Assembly (NCBI RefSeq): GCF_003027925.1
Contig: NZ_PYPS01000043.1
Coordinates: forward strand, 1 to 59,245
Reading direction: 5' to 3'
DNA length: 59,245 bases
From: Micromonospora sp. RP3T
Lineage (GTDB): Bacteria > Actinomycetota > Actinomycetes > Mycobacteriales > Micromonosporaceae
In this document: positions 40,673 through 49,198 of the stretch, piece by piece
Layout: each line of letters opens with the position of its first letter
Position numbering within the stretch: the first letter of the stretch is position 1
Position numbers and translations under genes: made by a program
Notes under the pieces: model-generated
What the model saw: only the letters and a program-made list of their open reading frames with translations
Databases searched by the model: none
What the model was told of the DNA's origin: nothing

Positions 40673-40686
40673 TATCCAAAAGGATA
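40673..40686. promoter_or_regulatory. AT-rich palindrome between divergent small genes
   Basis: TATCCAAAAGGATA has perfect five-base arms around AAAA and lies in the 83-bp gap between the zinc-ribbon-like gene and the HTH gene, the most AT-rich spot in the region. Candidate operator or promoter region. Confidence 0.5.
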
Positions 40687-40712
40687 GGTCCGATCTACCT
40701 ACGTTCGGAAGC

Positions 40713-40919
40713 GTGGACCGTGGGCCAGGCCGCCTGATGGGGCCGTACGAGATCGCGCAACGCCTCGGCGTCTCGCGACAGCGGTTCCAGCAGCTCGCCC
40801 GGTACCCCACCTTCCCGAAGCCGTACCAGGAGCTTCGTGGGATGAAGGTGTGGCTGGCCGAGGAGGTCGAGGCGTGGATCAAGGAGCACCGCCAGCCCCG
40901 GCCCACCGACGAGGACTGA
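40713..40919 (+). CDS. AlpA/excisionase-like helix-turn-helix protein
   Basis: The 68-residue protein has a MerR-like HTH: MGPYEIAQRLGVSRQRFQQL, then MKVWLAEEVEAWIKEH, the layout of AlpA and phage excisionase-like proteins. Either GTG 40713 or ATG 40737 could be the start; the HTH begins right after the latter. These proteins often belong to integrated elements, though no integrase or attachment site is visible here. It may bind the palindrome at 40673-40686. Confidence 0.75.
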   Translation: MDRGPGRLMGPYEIAQRLGVSRQRFQQLARYPTFPKPYQELRGMKVWLAEEVEAWIKEHRQPRPTDED

Positions 40920-40965
40920 CGCTCCCCACCTTGAATTGACTGGTCGGCGAAGCGAGAGTTGACGG

Positions 40966-41501
40966 GTGTGGCACACGCCCGAAGCCGACTGCTGGCTTCA
41001 CCCGGAGGTCGAGGTCCGCCCGTCCGGGATCTTGGGTGAGGCCTGTTCGCCCGCACTCCCCTCCCGGCCGGGACGCCGGCGTCCCGGCTCGGTGGCCGAC
41101 TCGTCACCGACGAGGAGCTGCGCGACCTGCTCGCCCGACCGGACCGCCCCTACGTCGACACCATCACGGTGGCGGACGATCTGCACCTCGTCCTGCCGCC
41201 GGGACGCCCCAACGGCAAGGGCAACCACGGCTGCGACCCGAACCTGTGGTGGGACGCGCCCTTCACCTGGGTCACCCGCCGGGACGTGGCGGCCGGCGAG
41301 GAGCTGACGAACGACTACGCCACCAGCACCGGCACCGCCGACTTCGCGATGGCGTGCGGATGCGGCTCGGCGCGCTGCCGTCGGATCGTGACCGGCGACG
41401 GCTGGCGGCTGACGGACCTCCAAGACCGATACGGGAACCACTGGGTTTCCGCTCTCCTGACCCGGATCAAGGGTCGCAGCCCATCAACTCATCCGGACTG
41501 A
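40966..41501 (+). pseudogene. SET-domain gene broken by a one-base frameshift
   Basis: The frame from GTG 40966 reads MWHTPEADCWLHPEVEVRPS then GILGEA; at about 41040 it loses phase. The next frame continues as LFARTPLPAGTPASRLGG, then NHGCDPNLWWDA, GEELTNDYAT and a post-SET CGCGSARCRR ending at 41501. Adding one G to GAGGCC near 41038-41043 would rejoin VEVRPSGILGEGLFA, the classic opening of a SET domain. All SET motifs (GxG start, NHGCDPN, NDYA, Cys cluster) are otherwise intact. So it is either a recent pseudogene or a sequencing error in a SET methyltransferase gene. The in-phase 3' part could start at GTG 41169. Confidence 0.8.
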
Positions 41502-41511
41502 CGCGAGCGGA

Positions 41512-41754
41512 TCAGGAGTAGACGTCTTTCCGGTGTCCGACGGCGTGGATGGTCAAGTCGTCGCCATCGAGGCGATAGAGCACCCGGTAGTCACCGACGC
41601 GCAGACGACGCCCAGATCCGTCACGCATCTCGGTGGAGTTCTGCGGCGCGGGATCGGAAATCAAACCAAGGATCGCGCTCAGGACGGTGAGGAAGATATT
41701 CCGCGGCTGCTTGTGCAACCACACCAGCACGTCACGGTCGATCTGGACCTTCAT
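41512..41754 (-). CDS. relE: RelE/ParE-type toxin
   Basis: The 80-residue protein MKVQIDRDVLVWLHKQPRNI..., with MRDGSGRRLRVGDYRVLYRL and HRKDVYS at the end, has the size and pattern of RelE-family mRNA interferases (Arg-rich core strand RRLRVGDYRVLY). Start ATG 41754 overlaps the antitoxin's TGA (ATGA), the usual coupling in which the antitoxin is made first. Catalytic details vary in the family; the final Tyr-Ser end is common. Confidence 0.9.
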   Translation of the reverse strand: MKVQIDRDVLVWLHKQPRNIFLTVLSAILGLISDPAPQNSTEMRDGSGRRLRVGDYRVLYRLDGDDLTIHAVGHRKDVYS

Positions 41755-42050
41755 GCCGCCTCGCCGTTGGCCCGGTCGGCCAGGAGGGCCTCCACCTCCT
41801 TCGGGTCGACCCCGAGCGATTCCAGGGCAGCAGAAAGCGGCACGAACTGACCGTCCGCGCGGGACCGAGCGATCACCTCCGAGTCCCGACGGTCCCGAAA
41901 CGCCTCGATCTCTTCCCACTCGTCGATGCCTACCAGCACGGCGACGGGTCGTTCGTACTTGGTGATGATGACGGGCTCGCCGGTGCGTTCGACCGCTTCC
42001 AGCACGCGACCAGCGCCGTCGCGAAACTCTCGTAGCGTCATCGTCGTCAT
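41751..42050 (-). CDS. Phd/YefM-type antitoxin
   Basis: The 99-residue protein MTTMTLREFRDGAGRVLEAV, then GEPVIITKYERPVAVLVGIDEW, is a typical YefM-like antitoxin with an N-terminal DNA-binding dimer domain and a charged C-terminal tail for toxin binding. ATG 42050 or ATG 42041 may be used. No Shine-Dalgarno is visible, but a -10 box (TACAGT) lies seven bases upstream of ATG 42050, so translation is probably leaderless. Confidence 0.9.
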   Translation of the reverse strand: MTTMTLREFRDGAGRVLEAVERTGEPVIITKYERPVAVLVGIDEWEEIEAFRDRRDSEVIARSRADGQFVPLSAALESLGVDPKEVEALLADRANGEAA

Positions 42051-42074
42051 GTACCGTACTGTACCACGCGGTAC
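42051..42074 (-). promoter_or_regulatory. Toxin-antitoxin promoter with four phased GTAC operator boxes
   Basis: GTAC occurs at 42051, 42056, 42061 and 42071, steps of 5, 5 and 10 bp. The first box abuts the antitoxin ATG and the middle ones overlap TACAGT (42058-42063, minus strand), the inferred -10. YefM/Phd proteins bind palindromes with a central GTAC-like core, so this is the autoregulatory site. Confidence 0.65.
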
Positions 42075-42134
42075 CGTTCAGCAGATCAATAACCTCCTGG
42101 CCTGGCGCGCACCATGCTCGCTACGCTGCGCCGC

Positions 42135-42584
42135 ATGCGGCTGGAGAAGATCACCCCCGACAACTACGAGGCGGCCCTCGCGCTGTCGGTGCACCCGGAC
42201 CAGGAGGATCTGGTGGCACCGGTGGTCAAGTCGTTGGCCGAGGCGTACGTCTTCCCCGAGCACGCCTGGCCGAAGCTGGTCTACGACGGTGACCGGCTGG
42301 TCGGTTTCCTGATGGCGTTCTTCGACATCCCGTGGGGCGACAACCCGGACGACCTGCGGGCCGGCCTGTGGCGGCTCAACATCGCGGCCGACGCGCAGGG
42401 CCACGGGTACGGCCGGTTCGCGGTGGACGCGGTGTGCGAGGAGATCCGGGCCCGGGGCGGCAATCGGGCGTACGTCACCTGGGAGCCACGCCCCGGCGGG
42501 CCGGAACCGTTCTATCTCAAGCTGGGCTTCCGGCCGACAGGTGAGCAGAGCGGCGGCCAGACCGTCGCCGTCCGGGACCTGTAG
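42135..42584 (+). CDS. GNAT acetyltransferase, polyamine-type
   Basis: A 149-residue GNAT: MRLEKITPDNYEAALAL at the start, VYDGDRLVGFLMAFF (beta-strand pair), WRLNIAADAQGHGYGRFAVD (acetyl-CoA loop, Q/RxxGxG/A as QGHGYG) and FYLKLGFRPTGE at the end. The profile resembles BltD/PaiA spermine/spermidine acetyltransferases. ATG 42135 is chosen as it starts at the family N-terminus; ATG 42114 is also in frame. Confidence 0.85.
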   Translation: MRLEKITPDNYEAALALSVHPDQEDLVAPVVKSLAEAYVFPEHAWPKLVYDGDRLVGFLMAFFDIPWGDNPDDLRAGLWRLNIAADAQGHGYGRFAVDAVCEEIRARGGNRAYVTWEPRPGGPEPFYLKLGFRPTGEQSGGQTVAVRDL

Positions 42585-42624
42585 GCGCCTCCTCGATGTC
42601 GGCCCTCGCTGACATGATCGCGGC

Positions 42625-43080
42625 GTGGGCATTCTCTGTGACTACTTCTCCGCTCCCACCGATGAGGCAGCCGCCGCGGTCGCCGACGTCCTGGGCGGCC
42701 CGCGCGCCGCAACCGATCCCGGGTTCGAGGTCGTCGAACTGAAAGGCATCGAGCCGACCGTGCAGCTCGGCACGCTTGAGGCGCTCCTGACCGGCGTTGA
42801 CTACGACGTCGTGACGCGGAACCCGAGATGGGGAAAGGCCGCCGCGGTCAGCGATGACGGTGAGCTGCTCGTCATCTCGCTGACCGACGAGTTGCCCGTC
42901 GCGCTGGCCGCTGCCTCGGAGAGCCGGCTCCGTGAGGTGGCCGCGTCATGGTCGGAGACCGAGGAATTCGGGGGACATGCCGATCCGTCGATTTTGGCCG
43001 AGGCCCTGATCGAGTTGGCGGGCCTGGCGCGGCGCGCCGCAGCCCGCGACGAGCGGATCTACTGCCGGGTATGCGTCTAG
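42625..43080 (+). CDS. Hypothetical protein, possibly immunity-like
   Basis: The 151-residue acidic protein (MGILCDYFSAPTDEAAAAVA; later LTDELPVALAAASESRLREV and DERIYCRVCV) is predicted soluble and alpha/beta. I do not recognise the family with confidence. Start GTG 42625. Its place in a patch of small accessory genes and its acidic character would suit an immunity or antitoxin-like role, but that is speculation. Confidence 0.65.
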   Translation: MGILCDYFSAPTDEAAAAVADVLGGPRAATDPGFEVVELKGIEPTVQLGTLEALLTGVDYDVVTRNPRWGKAAAVSDDGELLVISLTDELPVALAAASESRLREVAASWSETEEFGGHADPSILAEALIELAGLARRAAARDERIYCRVCV

Positions 43081-43096
43081 CCCCGATCAGCGGGCG

Positions 43097-43351
43097 CTAC
43101 TTCCAGCGGAAGTGCACAAATAGCCGGCCGAAGTTCTTCGAGTCCTTCTCGACCCGGTGGTAGAGCTGCTTCACGTCCTTCTGGTCGAGGAAGCGCAGCA
43201 CCTTCTTCTTCAGCGCGCCGGAGCCCTTGCCCGGGATGATCTCCACGAGCGTGGCCTTCTTCGCCACCGCCTCGTCCATGATCCCGCGCAACGCGCGGTC
43301 GATGTCGTGGCCCTTGTTGTAGATGTCGTGGAGATCGAGCTTCAGCTTCAC
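43097..43351 (-). CDS. Small Smr-domain protein
   Basis: The 84-residue protein is a bare Smr domain: LDLHDIYNKG (LDLHG-like motif) at the start and VEIIPGKGSGALKKKVLRFL (GxGxGxL-like motif GKGSGAL). Smr domains have nuclease or nucleic-acid-binding activity in MutS2 and related proteins; stand-alone versions are little studied. Start GTG 43351 after AGGATGG. A perfect hairpin lies just upstream. Confidence 0.9.
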   Translation of the reverse strand: MKLKLDLHDIYNKGHDIDRALRGIMDEAVAKKATLVEIIPGKGSGALKKKVLRFLDQKDVKQLYHRVEKDSKNFGRLFVHFRWK

Positions 43352-43367
43352 GAGTCCATCCTAGGTA

Positions 43368-43403
43368 CGTCGAAGGGCAGCCCGGCCGGGCTGCCCTTCG
43401 ACG
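43368..43403 (-). terminator. Perfect 18-bp hairpin between TPR and Smr genes
   Basis: The 36-base palindrome (arms 43368-43385 and 43386-43403, containing TCGAAGGGCAGCCCGG) has no spacer. It follows the TPR-gene stop by five bases and precedes the Smr start by 16, so it should end TPR transcripts. Confidence 0.85.
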
Positions 43404-43407
43404 GAAC

Positions 43408-43770
43408 TCAGCGACCGACCCGGCTCTCCACCCGCTTGAGCGCGGTGGTGTAGTCGGTGTTCGTCGAGTACATCGCCGCCGCGATGCGCAGGTGCCGCAG
43501 CGCGTCGGCAGGCCGGTTCATCCGCTCCAGCGTCCGGCCCAGCACGTGGTGCGCGTAGTGGTCGCTCGGGTCCCGGTCGACCAGCTCACGCAGGTGCTCC
43601 TCGGCGCGGTTGAGCTGCGCCGACTGGAAGTACGCCCGGGCCAGCAACTGCCGAACCGAGGAGTTGTCGGGCTCCGCCTCGATGATCGGCTCCAGCAGCC
43701 GGGCCGCTCCGGTCGGGTCCCCCGAGTCGAAGAACATGGTCGCCCGCCGGTACTCCGCCAGAAGGTCCAC
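43408..43770 (-). CDS. Tetratricopeptide-repeat protein
   Basis: A 120-residue protein with three TPR units: AEYRRATMFFDSGDPTGAAR, VRQLLARAYFQSAQLNRAEE and AHHVLGRTLERMNRPADALR. It should be an adaptor in a protein complex. GTG 43770 (VDLLAEYRRA) is chosen because GAGGAGG lies upstream; the open frame begins at 43860. Confidence 0.85.
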   Translation of the reverse strand: MDLLAEYRRATMFFDSGDPTGAARLLEPIIEAEPDNSSVRQLLARAYFQSAQLNRAEEHLRELVDRDPSDHYAHHVLGRTLERMNRPADALRHLRIAAAMYSTNTDYTTALKRVESRVGR

Positions 43771-43871
43771 TCGACCCACCTCCTCGTGTCGCGTCAGCCC
43801 TTTGTCCGACGCTGGCACAACACCGGCGGAAGCGCGAGTGTTCCACGGGAGCAAGGACACGGGAGTAAGGA

Positions 43872-44642
43872 TCAGGGCGTGGGGTCGTACCTGTCGCCCA
43901 CCAGGTCCCAGGCCCGGACACCACCCACGATTCCGGCCGTGTTCGGGACGACCACGACATCGTCCCCCATTCGGGCCACCTGCTCCGGCCGGATCAGCCG
44001 CGAGTTGCCGCCGCCCAGGTAGAGCCGGTCCCAGTGGAACACCGGCCGCAGACCATCCACCACCTGCCGGATCCGCCGGGACCAGAACGCGTCACCGAGA
44101 CGCCGCCGCTCCGGCTCCCCGACGTACGTGTCGTAGGTGGTGTTCCACCGCACCGGCGCGTGCGACAGCTCCAGGTGCGGCGCGATAGTCCCGCCGTCGA
44201 AGAGCGCGCTGCCCAGTCCGGTGCCGAGCGTCAGCACCAGCTCGCAACCGGTCCCGGCGACCACGCCGGCGCCGTGCACCTCGGCGTCGTTGAGCACCAG
44301 CGCGGGCATCCCGAACGCCTCGGCCAGCGCGCCGCGCGCGTCGTACCCGGACCATTCCGCGACCAGGTCCGGGTCGACGCGGCTGCGCGGCCCGGCGCGG
44401 GTCACGTAGTGCGGGGTGGCCACCACGACGCCGTGCCGGATCATGCCGGGCATGCCGACGGTGAGCCGGTCCGCCGCGGGCAGCCGGGCGCCGAGATCCA
44501 ACAGCGTCCGCACGAACAAGGTCGGGGGCAGCGGGTACGGCGTGGGCACGCGCAGCGGGCGGGCCCGCATGGTGCCGGCGGCGTCCAGCACGGAGGCCTT
44601 GATCCCGCCGCCCCCGCAGTCGATCGCCAGTGTGGTCGCCAC
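43872..44642 (-). CDS. ROK-family sugar kinase, polyphosphate-glucokinase-like
   Basis: The 256-residue kinase starts GTG 44642 with LAIDCGGGGIKASVLDAAG (phosphate 1), then VGMPGMIRHG, LNDAEVHG (catalytic Asp) and LTLGTGLGSALFDGG (phosphate 2), and ends with LYLGGGNSRLIRPE and GIVGGVRAWD. This order matches the actinobacterial polyphosphate/ATP glucokinases (PpgK). The CXCGXXGC zinc motif of ROK repressors is absent, as in PpgK. It should phosphorylate glucose or a related sugar. Confidence 0.85.
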   Translation of the reverse strand: MATTLAIDCGGGGIKASVLDAAGTMRARPLRVPTPYPLPPTLFVRTLLDLGARLPAADRLTVGMPGMIRHGVVVATPHYVTRAGPRSRVDPDLVAEWSGYDARGALAEAFGMPALVLNDAEVHGAGVVAGTGCELVLTLGTGLGSALFDGGTIAPHLELSHAPVRWNTTYDTYVGEPERRRLGDAFWSRRIRQVVDGLRPVFHWDRLYLGGGNSRLIRPEQVARMGDDVVVVPNTAGIVGGVRAWDLVGDRYDPTP

Positions 44643-44727
44643 GGCTGTGAGTCTCCCTCAGCGGTGTGTCTGCCCGAGCGCGGGTCACGGTAATCCGGAT
44701 GCGCCCGCCGGTAGGCTCGGTGATCTG

Positions 44728-46365
<1,638 letters not shown>

Positions 46366-46403
46366 TCCGTGCCGACCGGCCGACCCGGGGCCACAATGAC
46401 CTC

Positions 46404-46712
46404 ATGCTCAAGTGGGAGTACGCGCTGCTGGTCCGCCGCCGCCAGGCGGCCGCCACCGACGCCGGGTGGGAGATCGTGTTCATCTGGTACGGCCCGGACG
46501 GCTCCATGATCGACGTCACGCCGTACGGCGACACCGCGCTGGCCCACCTGAACCGGGCCGGTGACCAGGGCTGGGAGCTGGTCTCGATGAGCGAGGACCC
46601 GTCCCTGCCCGGCAACGCCGAGCTGCACCGCTACCACCTCAAGCGCCCGAAGCCGGCCTCGCCCCAGCCCCGCCAACGCATGCGCCCGGCCCGCCGCACC
46701 CTTTCCACCTGA
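46404..46712 (+). CDS. Small conserved actinobacterial protein
   Basis: A 102-residue protein (MLKWEYALLVRRRQAAATDA; then IVFIWYGPDGSMIDVTPYGD; GDQGWELVSMSEDPS) with the DUF4177-like pattern of W-E-Y at the start and GWELV later, followed by a basic Pro/Arg tail. Function unknown. ATG 46404 is the only sensible start. The 499 bp after it contain no gene, only repeats. Confidence 0.75.
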   Translation: MLKWEYALLVRRRQAAATDAGWEIVFIWYGPDGSMIDVTPYGDTALAHLNRAGDQGWELVSMSEDPSLPGNAELHRYHLKRPKPASPQPRQRMRPARRTLST

Positions 46713-46774
46713 CCCCTCGCACTCCTTCCCCGGCGACTTCCACCGGCCAGCGACCCACGCCGAACCCTCGAGCT

Positions 46775-46822
46775 GTGTGGGTGCACTTGTTGTCGCCCGG
46801 GCAACAACAGGTGCACCCACAC
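46775..46822. repeat. Stem-loop element, GTGGGTGCAC family
   Basis: GTGTGGGTGCACTTGTTGTC (start of 46775-46795) and CAACAACAGGTGCACCCACA (start of 46802-46822) match at 19 of 21 positions around CCCGGG. The non-matching positions are T opposite G or C opposite A, so one strand's RNA would keep them as wobble pairs. Layout like the element at 23240-23283. Confidence 0.85.
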
Positions 46823-46843
46823 CGGCCCGCTTGCCTGCCCGCG

Positions 46844-46863
46844 TTGACCAAGGGCTTCGCGTC
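46844..46863. repeat. Orphan half of the TTGATCAAGGAGTTTGCGTC family
   Basis: TTGACCAAGGGCTTCGCGTC resembles the left arms at 46918 and 47070 but I find no matching right arm within 80 bases. It is probably a decayed element. Confidence 0.55.
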
Positions 46864-46917
46864 ACGCATCGGCGCGTCCACCCGGCGGGACCGGGGAGGC
46901 AACGGGTGGCCGGTGTC

Positions 46918-46971
46918 GACCAAGGAGTTTGCGTCCAGGAGAAGTCCCGCCGGGACACAAACTCCTTGATC
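46918..46971. repeat. Stem-loop element, TTGATCAAGGAGTTTGCGTC family
   Basis: Left arm GACCAAGGAGTTTGCGTCC (46918-46936) and right arm GGACACAAACTCCTTGATC (46953-46971) pair at 17 of 19 positions; loop 16 bases. Confidence 0.85.
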
Positions 46972-47069
46972 ACTCCGGCGGAACCCGGCTGGGCCTCGGC
47001 GGGCCCGGGGACCTCCAGCCAGGCCCGGCTGGGTCCCAGGCCGGGGCAGGAGTGGGGACGGGGGTCTGT

Positions 47070-47126
47070 TGACCAAGGAGATTGCGTCTGGAGTGACGGG
47101 CGTGGGAGACGCAAACTCCTTGATCA
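47070..47126. repeat. Stem-loop element, TTGATCAAGGAGTTTGCGTC family
   Basis: Left arm TGACCAAGGAGATTGCGTCT (47070-47089) and right arm AGACGCAAACTCCTTGATCA (47107-47126) pair at 18 of 20 positions; loop 17 bases. With the elements at 46775, 46844 and 46918 it fills most of the 499-bp gap between the small conserved gene and the methyltransferase gene; the remainder shows nothing else I can name. Confidence 0.85.
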
Positions 47127-47211
47127 CGGGATTGGGGGGCGGGGGCGGGGGGCAGCCGCGGGTGGGGTGTATGTGGGTGGAATGGGGGTAACGCGCCGCC
47201 GGAGGTGGAGC

Positions 47212-47937
47212 ATGGTGGCGATGGGGCAGGCCGCGCTCTCGGGTGAGCGGCTCCGGCAGGCCGACGGCTTCCTCGCCGAGGCGTGGGCCGACCTGGCCGA
47301 GCACGACGAGCGGTTGCGCGGGACGACGGTCGAGGTGCGGTTCGACCGGGGCGTGGCGCATCTGACCGGCGAGGTGGACGATCCGGCGCAGCTGCGGCTG
47401 GTCCGCGAACTGATCGGCCGGTTGTCCGGCGTGCTCGGGGTCTGGTGCCGGGTCGGTGTCGCCGGCCGTCCGCCGGTGGTCGTCGACCTGGGCTGCGGGG
47501 CGACCAAGCAGTGGCCGGGCAACCTGGGGCTGGACATCTATCCGGCACCGGGGGTGGACGCGGTCGCCAACCTCTCCGGCTCGTTGCCGCTCCGCGACGA
47601 CTCGGTGGACGTGTTCTTCGCGGTGCACATCGTCGAGCACCTGATCGACTTCCTGCCGCTGTTCGACGAGTGCCACCGGGTGCTCCGGCCCGGCGGCGTG
47701 CTGCACGTGATGAGCCCCTGGTGGCGGCACGTCAACGCGGTGGCCGACCCGACGCACGTGCGCCTGCTCGACGTGCAGACGTTCAAGGGCATCTGCGGTC
47801 AGCGCCCGCCCGGCGCCCCCCGCTGGTATCCGCTGCACGTCGGCTGCGACGGCGCCTCCGTCTTCGCCGACCTGACCCCGCTGCCCCCGAACGCCCCCGC
47901 TCCGCCCCTCTCCCACCTGGCCCGCTTCTTCGACTGA
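47212..47937 (+). CDS. BON-like domain fused to a SAM methyltransferase
   Basis: The 241-residue protein has an N-terminal segment (about 25-85) with VEVRFDRGVAHLTGEVDDPA and LSGVLGVWCRVGV, which matches the strand-Gly-strand-helix pattern of a BON domain. A methyltransferase domain follows: VVVDLGCGATKQWPGNLGLD (motif I and acidic beta-2 end), SLPLRDDSVDVFFAVHIVEH and CHRVLRPGGVLHVM. Substrate unknown. Start ATG 47212 follows GGAGGTGGAG. The frame is open far upstream through the repeats, but that part is not coding. Confidence 0.8.
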   Translation: MVAMGQAALSGERLRQADGFLAEAWADLAEHDERLRGTTVEVRFDRGVAHLTGEVDDPAQLRLVRELIGRLSGVLGVWCRVGVAGRPPVVVDLGCGATKQWPGNLGLDIYPAPGVDAVANLSGSLPLRDDSVDVFFAVHIVEHLIDFLPLFDECHRVLRPGGVLHVMSPWWRHVNAVADPTHVRLLDVQTFKGICGQRPPGAPRWYPLHVGCDGASVFADLTPLPPNAPAPPLSHLARFFD

Positions 47938-47971
47938 CCCGCCCCCTCCCCACCTTTCCCCACCCTCCCCA

Positions 47972-48043
47972 GCGATCTTGCACTTTGGGCCCCACCCGTG
48001 GGGCATATGCCCCGTATGCCGGGGCGGGAACTGCGAGATCAGC
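47972..48043. terminator. Compound inverted repeat between convergent methyltransferase and lacI genes
   Basis: GATCTTGCACTT (47974-47985) pairs loosely with AACTGCGAGATC (48029-48040). Inside lie the perfect palindrome GGGGCATATGCCCC (48000-48013) and GCCCCACC/GCCGGGGC-type arms that could pair differently. It spans the gap of a convergent pair and the lacI stop codon, so a bidirectional terminator is likely. Confidence 0.55.
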
Positions 48044-49049
48044 AGGGAGAGGGGGCGGATTCGCGGAGGGCGAGGCGGTGCGGGGCGACCAGTTCGCGGG
48101 GCGGGGCGTCGCGGTCGGCGGTGAGACGGCCGGCGAGCAGTTCGACCGCCAGGCGGGCGATGCGTTCCTTGTCCGGGGCGACCGTGCTCAGCGTGGGGAT
48201 CGAGAACCGGCCGTCCTCGATGTCGTCGAAGCCGGCGACCGCGACGTCCTCCGGCACGCGCAGGCCGGCCTCGTGCAACGCGCGCAGCGCGCCGAGCGCG
48301 AGCGTGTCGTTGAAGCAGAAGACGGCGTCGGGGCGTACCTCGGCGGTGAGCAGGTGCCGCATGGCGGCGGCGCCGTCCGCACGGTGCCAGGCCGGCGCGG
48401 GCGCCACCAGGCTGTCGTCGTACTCGATGCCGGCCTCGGCCAGCGCGGTGGTGTAGCCCTCCAGGCGTAGCCGGGCGCTCGCGCCCTCGGGGGTGCGCTG
48501 GGAGCCGATGGCGGCGATCCGGCGGCGGCCGAGCCCGACCAGGTGGGCGGTGATCTCTCGGGCGGCGGCCACGTTGTCGATCATGACGTGGTCGGCGGGG
48601 CCGTGGTCGACGCGCTCGCCGAGCAGCACCATGGGCAGGCCGTCGAGGGCGGCGAGGTCGTCGGCGGTGAGCGCGAGCGGGCTGAGGATCAGCCCGTCGA
48701 TCATGTGGTCGCCGATCCCGCTGGCGGCCTTGCGCTCCTGCTCCGGGCCGCCGCCGGTCTGGTCGATCAGCACCGTCCAGCCGTGCTCGGCGGCGGCGGC
48801 GACCACGTGCCGGGCCAGCTCGGCGAAGTACGGGATGTCGAGCTCCGGGACGGCCAGCGCGATCACGCCGGTGCGCCCCTTGCGCAGGTTGCGGGCCGAC
48901 AGGTTGGGCCGGTAGTGCAGCTCGGCGATGGCCTCCTCGACCCGGGCCCGGGTGTCGGCGCGCACGTGCTGGTAGCCGTTCACGACGTTCGAGACGGTCT
49001 TCACCGATACGCCGGCTCGCTCCGCCACGTCCTTGAGCCTGTGCCGCAC
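48039..49049 (-). CDS. LacI-family transcriptional regulator of the arabinan operon
   Basis: The 336-residue repressor has the N-terminal HTH RLKDVAERAGVSVKTVSNVV and hinge (YRPNLSARNLRKGRTGVIAL), followed by a sugar-binding Peripla_BP fold with PDAVFCFNDTLALGALRAL and VAVAGFDDIEDGRF near the end. Start GTG 49049 after GGAAGGAAA. It is divergent from the GH51/ABC/GH43 operon; a 12-bp palindrome in between should be its operator, relieved by an arabinose-containing inducer. Confidence 0.92.
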   Translation of the reverse strand: MRHRLKDVAERAGVSVKTVSNVVNGYQHVRADTRARVEEAIAELHYRPNLSARNLRKGRTGVIALAVPELDIPYFAELARHVVAAAAEHGWTVLIDQTGGGPEQERKAASGIGDHMIDGLILSPLALTADDLAALDGLPMVLLGERVDHGPADHVMIDNVAAAREITAHLVGLGRRRIAAIGSQRTPEGASARLRLEGYTTALAEAGIEYDDSLVAPAPAWHRADGAAAMRHLLTAEVRPDAVFCFNDTLALGALRALHEAGLRVPEDVAVAGFDDIEDGRFSIPTLSTVAPDKERIARLAVELLAGRLTADRDAPPRELVAPHRLALRESAPSPC

Positions 49050-49125
49050 TGAACTTTCCTTCCGGTTCGCCCCGGGCGCACTCTACCGCGTCACGACGAC
49101 GTAACGACCTCTTTACATTGCGGGT

Positions 49126-49137
49126 TACAACGTTGTA
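49126..49137. promoter_or_regulatory. LacI-type operator, TACAACGTTGTA
   Basis: TACAACGTTGTA is a perfect 12-bp palindrome with the central CG typical of LacI/GalR-family operators, in the gap between the repressor gene and the GH51 gene. The flanks (TTTACATTGCGGG upstream) may hold the promoter for the operon. Confidence 0.75.
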
Positions 49138-49198
49138 GAAACCAGGGGCACGGTGACCACGGTCACCGGGGAACAGCTCCGACGGAAAGGTGGCATAC

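Noticed and set aside
41036..41521. 161-codon plus-strand frame overlapping the SET gene
   Set aside because: It is a third frame without motifs; the two other frames together give a full SET domain.
46777..47211. N-terminal extension of the BON-methyltransferase through the repeat cluster
   Set aside because: It translates the hairpin repeats, has no ribosome site, and ATG 47212 has an excellent one (GGAGGTGGAG).
46713..47211. CRISPR array
   Set aside because: The repeats are inverted hairpins with irregular spacing and few copies; no cas genes in the window.
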